From positions 310,001-374,000 of the forward strand of contig NZ_JABUFE010000003.1 of NCBI RefSeq assembly GCF_013315265.1: a stretch of DNA of 64,000 nt. The letters are read 5' to 3'. The DNA comes from Parasulfitobacter algicola (GTDB lineage: Bacteria > Pseudomonadota > Alphaproteobacteria > Rhodobacterales > Rhodobacteraceae). The stretch's first letter is position 1; each line of letters starts with the position of its first letter. Under the pieces are notes generated by a model. That model saw nothing but the letters and a program-made list of their open reading frames with translations. It searched no databases and had not been told where the DNA came from. The translations under genes and the position numbers were made by a program. Shown piece after piece: positions 7,355 to 15,574 of this stretch.

Positions 7355-9013
7355 CTAAGATCCATCCCGCCAGCGGTTCACGATGGGATAGCGTCGGTCC
7401 AGCCAGAAGGCGCGGCCGGACAGGCGGGTGCCGGGGGCGGACTGAAAGCGTTTGTATTCCGAGATATAGATCAAATGTTCGATCTTTTTCACCGTTTGCG
7501 CATCATATCCAGCGGCGACGCAATCGGCGATGGATGCCTCTTGGTCGATCAGCATGTCCAGAATGCCGTCCAGCACGTCATAAGGGGGCAGGCTGTCTTC
7601 GTCTTTTTGATCTTCGCGCAGTTCAGCTGAGGGTGGTTTGTCGATCACCCGGGGCGGGATGACGGTGCCGGACGGGCCCATCATCCAGTCGCGGTGATTG
7701 GCGTTGCGCCAACGGCAGATGTCAAACACGCGCGTTTTATACAGATCCTTGATCGGGTTATAGCCGCCCGCCATGTCGCCATAAATCGTGGCGTATCCTA
7801 CGGCGACCTCGGATTTATTTCCCGTTGTCAAAAGCATTTCGCCGAATTTGTTGGACTGCGCCATTAACAGTAGACCGCGCAGGCGGGACTGGATGTTTTC
7901 TTCGGTCAGATCAGCCGCCATGCCATTGAACAGCGGCGCCAGCGCATCGGTCACGGCGGCACGCGGACCGGCGATGGACACGCTGTCCAGATGGGTGCCA
8001 AGGTTCTGTGCAACTTCGGCCGCGTCATCCAAAGAGGCTTGCGAGGTATATTCCGACGGCAGCATCACACAGCGCACATTGTCGGGGCCAAGCGCGTCGG
8101 CGGCGATGGTGGCGACGATGGCGCTGTCGATGCCGCCCGACAGGCCAAGCAGCACCTTTTTAAAGCCGGTCTTGCCCATGTAATCGCGCAAGGACTGGAC
8201 CATCGCGCGGTAATCCTGTTCAAAACTGTCGGGGTGCGTGGTCTTGTCGCCGGTCAGCGCGCGCCAGCCCTGATCGGTGTGTTCAAAATCCACATGGGCG
8301 ATAATTTCATCAAAAACGGGCAGCTTCACCGCCAATTCCCCGCCTGGGTTCAACACGAATGATCCACCATCAAAGACCTGATCATCCTGCCCGCCGACCA
8401 TATTCAGATAGACCAGCGGCAGCCCGGTCTCGATCACGCGGCTGACCATTTTGTTCAGGCGAATGTCGAATTTATCGCGGAAATACGGCGATCCGTTGGG
8501 CACCATCAGCACCTGCGCGCCGGTTTCGGCCAGCGCCTCGGGGACGTCTTCGTGCCAGGCATCCTCGCAGATCGGCGTGCCGATGCGCATGGGGCCGATG
8601 ACATAGGGGCCATTGATATCACCCACGCTGTAGTGGCGCAGTTCGTCGAAAACATTGAAGTTGGGCAGGTTGTGTTTCAGGATCCGCGTCAGCACCTGCC
8701 CACCTTGCAAAACGTGATAGGCGTTATAGCGTTGCGTACCTTCGACGCAGGGCGCGCCGATGCCCAGGGCGGGACCATCTGCGCAATCGGCGGCCAGTTT
8801 TTCGATGGCTTGCATGGCCTCGATCACAAAGGCGGGTTTCATGACAAGGTCCTGCACCTGATAGCCAGTCAGGAACATTTCTGGCAGCATAACATAATCA
8901 GCGCCCGCATCGCGGCCCTGTTGCCAGGCGTCTTTGGCCTTGGCCATATTGCCTGCGAAATCACCCAGTGTCGGGTTGAGTTGTGCAAGTGTGACGCGGA
9001 ATTTCTGTGGCAT
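7355..9013 (-). CDS. nadE: Glutamine-dependent NAD+ synthetase
   Basis: 552 residues. It converts deamido-NAD+ to NAD+ with ATP, using ammonia from glutamine. The N-terminal nitrilase-type glutaminase domain has its triad visible as E45 (LPEMFLTGY), K113 (KHNLPN) and C149 (PICEDAWHED). The C-terminal synthetase domain has the P-loop LSGGIDSA near residue 290 and TTGNKSEVAVGYATIYGDMAGG. The start ATG agrees with the family N-terminus (FRVTLAQLNPTLGD). Single gene, divergent from the MORN gene across about 160 bases with no obvious riboswitch. Confidence 0.96.
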   Translation of the reverse strand: MPQKFRVTLAQLNPTLGDFAGNMAKAKDAWQQGRDAGADYVMLPEMFLTGYQVQDLVMKPAFVIEAMQAIEKLAADCADGPALGIGAPCVEGTQRYNAYHVLQGGQVLTRILKHNLPNFNVFDELRHYSVGDINGPYVIGPMRIGTPICEDAWHEDVPEALAETGAQVLMVPNGSPYFRDKFDIRLNKMVSRVIETGLPLVYLNMVGGQDDQVFDGGSFVLNPGGELAVKLPVFDEIIAHVDFEHTDQGWRALTGDKTTHPDSFEQDYRAMVQSLRDYMGKTGFKKVLLGLSGGIDSAIVATIAADALGPDNVRCVMLPSEYTSQASLDDAAEVAQNLGTHLDSVSIAGPRAAVTDALAPLFNGMAADLTEENIQSRLRGLLLMAQSNKFGEMLLTTGNKSEVAVGYATIYGDMAGGYNPIKDLYKTRVFDICRWRNANHRDWMMGPSGTVIPPRVIDKPPSAELREDQKDEDSLPPYDVLDGILDMLIDQEASIADCVAAGYDAQTVKKIEHLIYISEYKRFQSAPGTRLSGRAFWLDRRYPIVNRWRDGS

Positions 9014-9174
9014 TCGTGCAAGCCTTATCCAAATTTATGTGCTGCATTTATCCACATCAGCGCCGGAACGAAAGGGTCGGTTGAAAATCATTGCCCCTTA
9101 CGCATGGGTCAATTAGGCTTTGTTCAAAATCTATCAATGGCGCGGGGGCGCGCGTCAGATACAGGGGGATAACG

Positions 9175-10572
9175 GTGCGTCATTTTCTTATGACGACTGC
9201 GGTTTTGGGGCTGCTGGTCACAAGTGCAACTGTCGTTGCGCAGGAAATTTTTACGAAACAGTATGAAGATGGTGGCGTCTATGTCGGTACCATTCAGGAT
9301 GGCAAGCAGCATGGGCAGGGCACATATACGCTGCCCGATGGCTATGAATATTCTGGTGAATGGGTCGACGGGGAAATCACAGGGCAGGGCACGGCCACCT
9401 TTCCCAATGGGTCGGTTTATGTCGGTCAATTCAAAGATGGCAAGCTTAATGGCTTTGGCAAACTGACCTTTGCGGACGGGCGCGTCTTTGATGGTGATTG
9501 GGTGGATAGTCAATTTACTGGTGTCGGGCTGATCCTTTACACCAGCGGCGCTGTCTATGAGGGCAGCGTTGAAAATGCCAAGCATCACGGGTTTGGCAAG
9601 ATGCAAAACCCTTCGGGCTATATCTATGAAGGCAATTGGGATCAGGGGCAGCGCATGGGCGAGGCCAAGATCACGTATCCGGATGGATCCATTTACGAAG
9701 GTATGGTCGAGGATGGTCTGCACAATGGTTCCGGCAAGCTGAAAATGGCGGATGGGACTGAATTTGAAGGCAATTGGGTCGATAATCAGATCCAGGGCGA
9801 AGGCAGATTGCTGCTGGCCAATGGCGATGTTTATCAAGGTAATTTTGATGCTGGCAAGCGCAGTGGCCAGGGCAAAATGACTTATGCCAATGGCAATACC
9901 TATGTCGGCGCTTTTATGGATGATCGGCGCCACGGCCAAGGCGTTTTCACCGGTGCAGACGGGTATAAGTATAATGGCGAATGGACCAATGGCGTTATCG
10001 AGGGGCAGGGCACTGTCACTTATCCCGATGGGTCAGTGTATACAGGCACTTTTGTTGATGAACTGCCCGAAGGTCAGGGCAAAATCGTTTACGCCGATGG
10101 CAGCACATACGAAGGCAGCTGGTCCGCCGGGGTGATCGAAGGTGCGGGCACCTCCATCTATCCCAGTGGTTTGGTCTATAAGGGCGAATTCCAGAACGCA
10201 AAGCACCACGGCCAAGGGGTGATGACCTATCCCAACGGATATGTGTATGATGGCCAGTGGGTCGCAGGCGCGCGTGATGGGCAGGGTAAATTCACCATGC
10301 CGGACGGTTTTGTTTATGAAGGGATCTGGACCGCTGGGGAAATCACGGGCGAAGGGACAGCAACCTATTCCACAGGGGACGTGTACGAAGGCAGCTTTGT
10401 GAAAAGTATACGCCAGGGTCAGGGAACCATGACATTTGCCGATGGCAGAACGGTCAGCGGTCTTTGGGAGGATGGTGAATTGGTACCAGAATACGCGCCC
10501 GAAGTCGCGGACGAACCCACTGCGGATCAATCCGAAGCCCCCGCAGAAGATACAGACGGGTCAACCAATTAG
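9175..10572 (+). CDS. Secreted MORN-repeat protein
   Basis: 465 residues from the GTG at 9175, which has AGGGGG upstream; this start puts a clean Sec signal peptide first (hydrophobic stretch ending VTSATVVAQ). The rest is about 17 tandem MORN repeats of 23 residues, pattern (Y/F)xGx(W/F)xxGxxxGxGxxxxxxG, from residue about 32 to 435, and an acidic Ala/Glu/Asp-rich tail. MORN repeats form beta-hairpin rods that bind lipids or proteins. The exported form suggests an envelope role, which is inference. Only 11 bases separate it from the inactive CoxI paralogue, so the two are probably co-transcribed. Confidence 0.88.
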   Translation: MRHFLMTTAVLGLLVTSATVVAQEIFTKQYEDGGVYVGTIQDGKQHGQGTYTLPDGYEYSGEWVDGEITGQGTATFPNGSVYVGQFKDGKLNGFGKLTFADGRVFDGDWVDSQFTGVGLILYTSGAVYEGSVENAKHHGFGKMQNPSGYIYEGNWDQGQRMGEAKITYPDGSIYEGMVEDGLHNGSGKLKMADGTEFEGNWVDNQIQGEGRLLLANGDVYQGNFDAGKRSGQGKMTYANGNTYVGAFMDDRRHGQGVFTGADGYKYNGEWTNGVIEGQGTVTYPDGSVYTGTFVDELPEGQGKIVYADGSTYEGSWSAGVIEGAGTSIYPSGLVYKGEFQNAKHHGQGVMTYPNGYVYDGQWVAGARDGQGKFTMPDGFVYEGIWTAGEITGEGTATYSTGDVYEGSFVKSIRQGQGTMTFADGRTVSGLWEDGELVPEYAPEVADEPTADQSEAPAEDTDGSTN

Positions 10573-10583
10573 AGCGCGATAAA

Positions 10584-11567
10584 GTGAGTATCGCAGTCAG
10601 CATGCGCAGGATTTTATTCCCGTATCATACCTTTGTTGGTATGCTTTATATGGGTGTGGCGGGCACAATCGGGTTATTTGGCATCGTTTTGGCCATTTAT
10701 ATCCAGCTAGAAATGATGAACCCCAGCTTTCAGTATTTTTGTCTTGATGGTTTGCAGCTGTCACAATCTGGCGATCTTTGTGGACCCAATCCCTATCTGT
10801 TTGGTTTTATTGTGAATAATGGGCTGACTTTGCTGGTTTTTTTCTGTTTCATACCTGCCATCTTCGGCGGATTTGGCAGCTATGTCTTGCCGCAACAGAT
10901 CGGCGCACCGTCATTGATGTTGCCATCGATAAACGGACTTTCTTTCTGGTTGTTTGCCATTTCGATGGCTGTCGGCATTCTGTTCTTGATCAATCCAAGT
11001 CATATTGAACCCCAAACCGACGGTATCGGATGGCAGCTTTATCCACCGCTGTCTTCCACACAACAAAGCGGGCTTGAGCCGCGTGCCATTTTTGCGATCA
11101 GCGGTGTGGCTTTGTCGATTGTTCTGAATATCGTGGCCCTGATCGTAACGTTCATGAAAGACCGCCCGGCAGGGCAGCGAATGTCCGACACGCCGCTGTT
11201 TTCAATGTTGGTTTTTGTGACCAGTTGGCCTGTACTTCTAAGTCTGCCGCTCATGATGTTTATGTTTGCAGTTTCGCAAATTGATCGTAATTTCGGGATG
11301 ACGTTTTTTGATCCCAATGCTGCGGGTGATCCTGTTTTATACCAACATGTCTTGTGGTTTTTGGGGGCGCCTGAAATATCGGGCACGGTTGGCGCTTTGA
11401 TGTGGTTGGCTCTTCTTTTATTAGTGTTGGGCGTGATTTCGCACTTTAAGAAAAGTCTGAACAAACCCCCAATTCTGCATTATGCCGTAATGGTTTACAG
11501 CCTGCTGCCGATGATATTGGTTGGCTTGGCGATGTTGCTGCATATTGTTTTGACGTCCGGATTATAA
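10584..11567 (+). CDS. Truncated, ligand-less paralogue of cytochrome oxidase subunit I
   Basis: 327 residues from a GTG start (an ATG at 10602 is also possible). It aligns by eye with the downstream CtaD from the first helix through helix 8: MNPxFQYxC, FxPAxFGGFGxYxxPxQIGAP, [27 protein letters not shown] and xxxYAVMVYSLLP. The metal ligands in this part are lost: the low-spin haem histidine is N79 (VNNG for TYHG), the CuB histidine 276 is A262, and the cross-linked tyrosine is S266 (GAPEIS for GHPEVY). The chain ends before the HFH segment. It cannot be a working oxidase subunit. The frame is intact and hydrophobic, so it looks maintained. Probably in an operon with the MORN gene. Confidence 0.8.
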   Translation: MSIAVSMRRILFPYHTFVGMLYMGVAGTIGLFGIVLAIYIQLEMMNPSFQYFCLDGLQLSQSGDLCGPNPYLFGFIVNNGLTLLVFFCFIPAIFGGFGSYVLPQQIGAPSLMLPSINGLSFWLFAISMAVGILFLINPSHIEPQTDGIGWQLYPPLSSTQQSGLEPRAIFAISGVALSIVLNIVALIVTFMKDRPAGQRMSDTPLFSMLVFVTSWPVLLSLPLMMFMFAVSQIDRNFGMTFFDPNAAGDPVLYQHVLWFLGAPEISGTVGALMWLALLLLVLGVISHFKKSLNKPPILHYAVMVYSLLPMILVGLAMLLHIVLTSGL

Positions 11568-11733
11568 CGGCCCGACACACCCGAAAACCGCAGATATATC
11601 GGGATAATTCCCTGTCCCTGCAATAGGGTGAGGCATTTTATCCCAGCGTAAATGCATCAGAATGATTGCCCTGCGCGCCAAGGCCAACTAGAACCCCTTT
11701 TGAATGTGTCGCAATGCGAGTCACTCAGACGTT

Positions 11734-11747
11734 GCGATCTAAATCAA
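11734..11747. promoter_or_regulatory. FNR/FnrL-like half-conserved site upstream of ctaD
   Basis: GCGAT-CTAA-ATCAA matches 8 of 10 defined positions of the FNR consensus TTGAT-N4-ATCAA. It ends 17 bases before the ctaD start codon, which would place it in or just after the promoter. Oxygen control of the aa3 oxidase by FnrL is plausible in this order, but the left half-site is imperfect. Confidence 0.3.
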
Positions 11748-11764
11748 GGAACCGGGAGATACGC

Positions 11765-13441
11765 ATGGCAGACGCAGCCATCCACGGCCACGACCACGAA
11801 GACGAACGCGGCTTCTTTGCCCGTTGGTTCATGTCGACCAACCATAAGGATATCGGGATACTTTATCTGTTCACCGCAGGTATCGTTGGTTTCATATCCG
11901 TTGCTTTCACCGTTTATATGCGGCTGGAACTTATGAACCCCGGCGTTCAGTACATGTGTACCGAAGGCATGCGGTTCATTGCATCCTCTGATCCATGCAG
12001 CCCGGACGGCCATCTGTGGAACGTTCTGATCACCTATCACGGTGTTCTGATGATGTTCTTTGTGGTTATTCCCGCGCTTTTTGGTGGATTTGGTAACTAT
12101 TTCATGCCGCTTCAGATCGGTGCGCCTGATATGGCGTTCCCGCGTATGAACAATCTTTCTTATTGGCTGTTTGTGGCTGGGACAGCGCTGGGCGTGGCAT
12201 CGATGTTTGCGCCCGGGGCGCCCGGTGGCAGGTTGGGATCGGGCGTCGGATGGGTACTTTACCCGCCGTTGTCCACATCCGGGGCACCCGGCATGTCGAT
12301 GGATCTTGCGATTTTTGCGGTTCACGTATCGGGGGCGTCTTCGATTCTGGGTGCGATCAACATGATCACCACTTTCCTGAACATGCGCGCGCCGGGCATG
12401 ACCCTGCATAAAGTGCCGCTGTTTGCATGGTCGATCTTTGTCACATCCTGGCTGATCCTTCTGGCGCTGCCTGTTCTGGCTGGCGCGATCACCATGCTGT
12501 TGATGGATCGGAATTTCGGGTTCACCTTCTTTGATGCATCAGGTGGCGGTGATCCGGTATTGTATCAGCACATCCTGTGGTTCTTTGGCCATCCCGAGGT
12601 TTATATCATCATTCTGCCCGGCTTTGGTATTATCAGCCACATCATTGCAACCTTCAGCCGCAAGCCGATCTTTGGCTATCTGCCGATGGTCTATGCGATG
12701 GTGGCAATTGGTGTTCTGGGATTTGTCGTCTGGGCGCACCACATGTACACGGTGGGTATGTCGCTGTCGCAGCAGTCGTACTTTATGCTGGCCACGATGG
12801 TGATTGCGGTTCCGACAGGGGTCAAGATTTTCAGCTGGATCGCCACTATGTGGGGGGGATCGGTTGAATTCAAAACCCCGATGCTTTGGGCCTTTGGTTT
12901 TCTGTTCCTGTTCACCGTTGGCGGTGTGACGGGTGTGGTTCTAAGCCAGGCCGCCGTGGACCGGGCGTATCACGACACATACTATGTTGTGGCGCATTTC
13001 CACTATGTGATGTCGCTGGGTGCTGTCTTTTGTATCTTTGCCGGGATTTACTTTTATATCGGCAAAATGTCGGGTCGTCAGTATCCTGAATGGGCCGGTA
13101 AGCTGCACTTTTGGATGATGTTCATCGGCTCAAACCTGACGTTCTTCCCACAGCACTTTCTGGGTCGTCAGGGGATGCCGCGTCGTTATATCGACTATCC
13201 CGAGGCGTTCGCCTATTGGAACTATGTGTCAAGTTGGGGTGCATTCCTGTCGTTTGCATCGTTCCTGTTCTTTATCGGTATCATTGCCTACACGCTGCTG
13301 GCAGGGCGCCGTGTGACCGAAAACAACTATTGGAACGAATATGCCGATACGTTGGAATGGACCCTGCCTTCGCCACCGCCCGAACATACGTTCGAGCAGC
13401 TTCCAAAGCGTGAAGATTGGGACAAGGAACATGCGCATTAG
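11765..13441 (+). CDS. ctaD: Cytochrome c oxidase (aa3 type) subunit I
   Basis: 558 residues from the ATG at 11765, preceded by GGGAG; the longer open frame upstream is untranslated leader. It is the catalytic subunit of the terminal oxidase that reduces O2 with electrons from cytochrome c and pumps protons. Ligands fall at Paracoccus-like positions: H92 (low-spin haem), H276 and Y280 (GHPEVY), H325/H326 (AHHMY), H411 and H413 (VAHFHY). Twelve membrane helices. The other subunits are not in the window, as is usual for Rhodobacterales where ctaD stands apart. A strong intrinsic terminator follows at 13478. Confidence 0.98.
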   Translation: MADAAIHGHDHEDERGFFARWFMSTNHKDIGILYLFTAGIVGFISVAFTVYMRLELMNPGVQYMCTEGMRFIASSDPCSPDGHLWNVLITYHGVLMMFFVVIPALFGGFGNYFMPLQIGAPDMAFPRMNNLSYWLFVAGTALGVASMFAPGAPGGRLGSGVGWVLYPPLSTSGAPGMSMDLAIFAVHVSGASSILGAINMITTFLNMRAPGMTLHKVPLFAWSIFVTSWLILLALPVLAGAITMLLMDRNFGFTFFDASGGGDPVLYQHILWFFGHPEVYIIILPGFGIISHIIATFSRKPIFGYLPMVYAMVAIGVLGFVVWAHHMYTVGMSLSQQSYFMLATMVIAVPTGVKIFSWIATMWGGSVEFKTPMLWAFGFLFLFTVGGVTGVVLSQAAVDRAYHDTYYVVAHFHYVMSLGAVFCIFAGIYFYIGKMSGRQYPEWAGKLHFWMMFIGSNLTFFPQHFLGRQGMPRRYIDYPEAFAYWNYVSSWGAFLSFASFLFFIGIIAYTLLAGRRVTENNYWNEYADTLEWTLPSPPPEHTFEQLPKREDWDKEHAH

Positions 13442-13446
13442 GTCGG

Positions 13447-13986
13447 ATGCCTCTTGAACATACCATAAAGATAAAAGAGGCCCCGGATAATTTCGGGGCT
13501 TTTTTGCATCAGGACGGCGCAGGGCAACCGCTGGCGAAACTGTCGATGTGGCCGTATCGGTCCTTGCCACGCAAAGGGTTTGTGATTTTTATCGGCATCA
13601 CGGCAGCCCTTGTTCTTATGCCTATTCTTGCGGTGATCGGGTCGCCGGTCGTATGGGGGCTGTTGCCGTTTTTCCTGCTGATGTTATGGGCCGTCTGGTA
13701 TGCGCTGGAACGTAGTTATATTGACGGCAGCATACTTGAGGAATTGACGATTTGGTCAGACCATGCTGAATTGATCCGCCACAACCCGCGTGGACCCAGC
13801 CAACACTGGGCGGCGAATACTCATTGGGTGAATGTAAAGATGCACGAAAAAGATGGTCCGGTTCCCTTTTATGTGACCCTAAGCGGGGCGGGGCGCGAGG
13901 TGGAAATCGGCGCTTTTCTAAGCGAGGATGAGCGCAAGATCCTGTTTGCGGATCTTTCGGATTATCTGCGGCGCGTAAAGACCTGA
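13447..13986 (+). CDS. DUF2244 membrane protein
   Basis: 179 residues from the ATG at 13447. The family core is clear: LSMWPYRSLPRKGFVIFIG, two membrane helices (about residues 45-65 and 68-88), then VxxALxRSYxDGxILEELTxW, HNPRGPxQxW and a C-terminal VEIGAFLSEDERKxL. DUF2244 proteins often sit near cytochrome oxidase genes; the function is unknown. The start is uncertain: a strong intrinsic terminator (13478-13506) lies inside this frame, so translation may begin later, at a TTG at 13504 or an ATG at 13546. Confidence 0.8.
   Translation: MPLEHTIKIKEAPDNFGAFLHQDGAGQPLAKLSMWPYRSLPRKGFVIFIGITAALVLMPILAVIGSPVVWGLLPFFLLMLWAVWYALERSYIDGSILEELTIWSDHAELIRHNPRGPSQHWAANTHWVNVKMHEKDGPVPFYVTLSGAGREVEIGAFLSEDERKILFADLSDYLRRVKT
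13478..13506 (+). terminator. Intrinsic terminator after ctaD, inside the 5' end of the DUF2244 frame
   Basis: Stem GCCCCG / CGGGGC with an 8-base loop, followed by six T. It is well placed to end the ctaD transcript, 37 bases after its stop, but overlaps codons about 11-20 of the DUF2244 frame. Confidence 0.8.
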
Positions 13987-13987
13987 T

Positions 13988-14908
13988 ATGGCACAGATAC
14001 CTGCAACGTCGAAAGCCAGACGGCTTATGATATCCGCCTGCGCCCGTCTGTTCGGACCAGATGCGGCGTTGCGTATCAAGGATTTGCAAAAGTCTGAAAT
14101 TGCGGCCCTTTATCTGAACAAAACCGGCACGCCACCACCGCCGAAAATTCCCAAGGTCATGTTTCTGATCCCGTTGGTTGGCAAACACCATGTGTCGGAT
14201 TGGGATGCCGTACAACGCCGTTTGGCCGCCACAATCGCATCTTTTCGCGCGCAGACCTCGCCCTATTGGTCCTGTGTCGTATGTGGACAGGATGAACCCG
14301 ATCAGATCGATTTTGGTGAACGCGTGGTTTTTCTGCCGTTTGAAGCGGCCGTCGAGGGTAATGATAAATGGGCCAAGCTGGCGGCATTGGTGCGTAATCT
14401 GCCCACTGATGGTATGTGGGATGGCTATGTCATGCCGTTTGATGCGGACGATTTACTGCATCCTAATGCTGTGGCCGAAATGATCGGAACGGCAGCACCT
14501 GGCGGCTATTTGATCTCAACGGGGTATATCAAGGATGTAGCTGCGGATCGGGTCGGGCTTGCTGGCCCACGGACCGTCGCGATGCCCCTGCGCAAGCCGT
14601 TTTGGAAACTGTGTGGCAGTACGGCGGCGTTCAGGTACAGCGATACCCAGATGGAGGCGGATTTTTTGCACGACGTCACCCAGCATGAACACCGCATGTT
14701 CCCGTATTTGGCGAAACTTGCCGGGCGTGGGTTGACCGAAATGAATATCCCGGCTGCCATGTATATGCTGAACCATGGCGAAAATTTCGGAGTGCGCCGG
14801 GGCCGCGTTGGGTTCAAGCCCCGGTTTGTCGAACGGTTTCAGATAAAAGACCCCGATGAACTGGTACGCATTGTGGATAATTTCCCCGGTGCTGCGTCGG
14901 ATAGGTGA
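13988..14908 (+). CDS. Glycosyltransferase-like protein (GT-A fold)
   Basis: 306 residues, start ATG one base after the DUF2244 stop. The N-terminal half has a nucleotide-sugar transferase pattern: KVMFLIPLVG, then a helix and SFRAQTSPYWSCVVCG, and the acidic metal-binding motif PFDADD near residue 155 followed by LLHPNAV, as in family 2 transferases. The C-terminal half is not recognised. No membrane helix. The acceptor is unknown; a role in surface polysaccharide or LPS is inferred from the fold only. Convergent with yqeY. Confidence 0.65.
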   Translation: MAQIPATSKARRLMISACARLFGPDAALRIKDLQKSEIAALYLNKTGTPPPPKIPKVMFLIPLVGKHHVSDWDAVQRRLAATIASFRAQTSPYWSCVVCGQDEPDQIDFGERVVFLPFEAAVEGNDKWAKLAALVRNLPTDGMWDGYVMPFDADDLLHPNAVAEMIGTAAPGGYLISTGYIKDVAADRVGLAGPRTVAMPLRKPFWKLCGSTAAFRYSDTQMEADFLHDVTQHEHRMFPYLAKLAGRGLTEMNIPAAMYMLNHGENFGVRRGRVGFKPRFVERFQIKDPDELVRIVDNFPGAASDR

Positions 14909-14928
14909 CGCATTTTCGAGGTTGGCTG

Positions 14929-15387
14929 TCAGCCAAGCCGGTCTTTGACCATCGGCCCAACGCGGCCAAAATCCATCTGACCGGTATATTTGTCCTTTAG
15001 CGCAGCCATAACACGGCCCATGTCACGAATGCTGTCTGCGCCCACTTGGGCAATCGCTGCGTCGACGGCGGTTTGTTCTTCGGCTTCGTCCAGCTGTCTG
15101 GGCAAAAATTCTTCGATAATGCCAACTTCCGACCGTTCTTTTTCGGCCAACTCCAGTCGCCCGCCTTCTTCATATGCGCGCGCACTTTCGTGACGTTGTT
15201 TAACCATTTTGCTAAGGATCCCAAGGACATCGTCATCGGATACGCCTTGGGCTTCGCTGTTGCCGCGTGCCGCAATATCACGATCTTTAATTGCAGCGTT
15301 GATCAGGCGAAGGGTTGATAGTCGTTCGGCATCTTTGGCCTTCATCGCGTCTTTCAGGGCAGACGTAATGCGTGTTCTCATATCCAT
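14929..15387 (-). CDS. GatB/YqeY domain protein
   Basis: 152 residues, full length for the YqeY family. It has the family N-terminus (MRTRITSALKDAMKAKDAERLSTLRLI), the helical stretch with SARAYEEGGRLELAEKERSEVGIIEEFLP, and the C-terminal MGRVMAALK. YqeY resembles the tRNA-binding tail domain of the amidotransferase subunit GatB, which suggests contact with tRNA; its cellular role is not settled. Divergent from carA, sharing a 187-base upstream region. Confidence 0.93.
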   Translation of the reverse strand: MDMRTRITSALKDAMKAKDAERLSTLRLINAAIKDRDIAARGNSEAQGVSDDDVLGILSKMVKQRHESARAYEEGGRLELAEKERSEVGIIEEFLPRQLDEAEEQTAVDAAIAQVGADSIRDMGRVMAALKDKYTGQMDFGRVGPMVKDRLG

Positions 15388-15574
15388 TTTAGTCCGATCT
15401 TTGCGGCTGTAGACAAGCCTGCAGCTTAGATTTTGCAGCTTGAAATGGCAAGCCGGAACGATAAAGATAAGCCCTTGTTTTAAAGGCGGAACATAAATTG
15501 CATTGGCCCTTGACCGCCCAAGCTGTCAGACTTAGGTTCCCGACAATTTGCGCATCGGGAGAGTCGCTTCGATC

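Noticed and set aside
7292-7662. Plus-strand frames of 107-112 codons overlapping the 3' end of nadE
   Set aside because: Antisense to conserved NAD synthetase sequence, without motif or start signal.
9124-9939. 271-codon open frame antisense to the MORN gene
   Set aside because: The repeated 69-base MORN units create a long reverse frame with repetitive Ile/Ala/Pro sequence; no ribosome-binding site or known motif.
9240-10480. Regular 69-base DNA repeats as a CRISPR or satellite array
   Set aside because: They encode the MORN repeats in frame and vary like protein repeats; there are no uniform repeats with unique spacers.
10584-11567. The CoxI paralogue as a frameshifted pseudogene of ctaD
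   Set aside because: The frame is continuous, with its own start and stop and many substitutions concentrated at ligand sites, so an intact diverged gene is the better reading.
14922-14936. TTGGCTG-T-CAGCCAA as terminator between convergent genes
   Set aside because: No T-run on either strand, loop very small, and it overlaps the yqeY stop; probably chance or weak.
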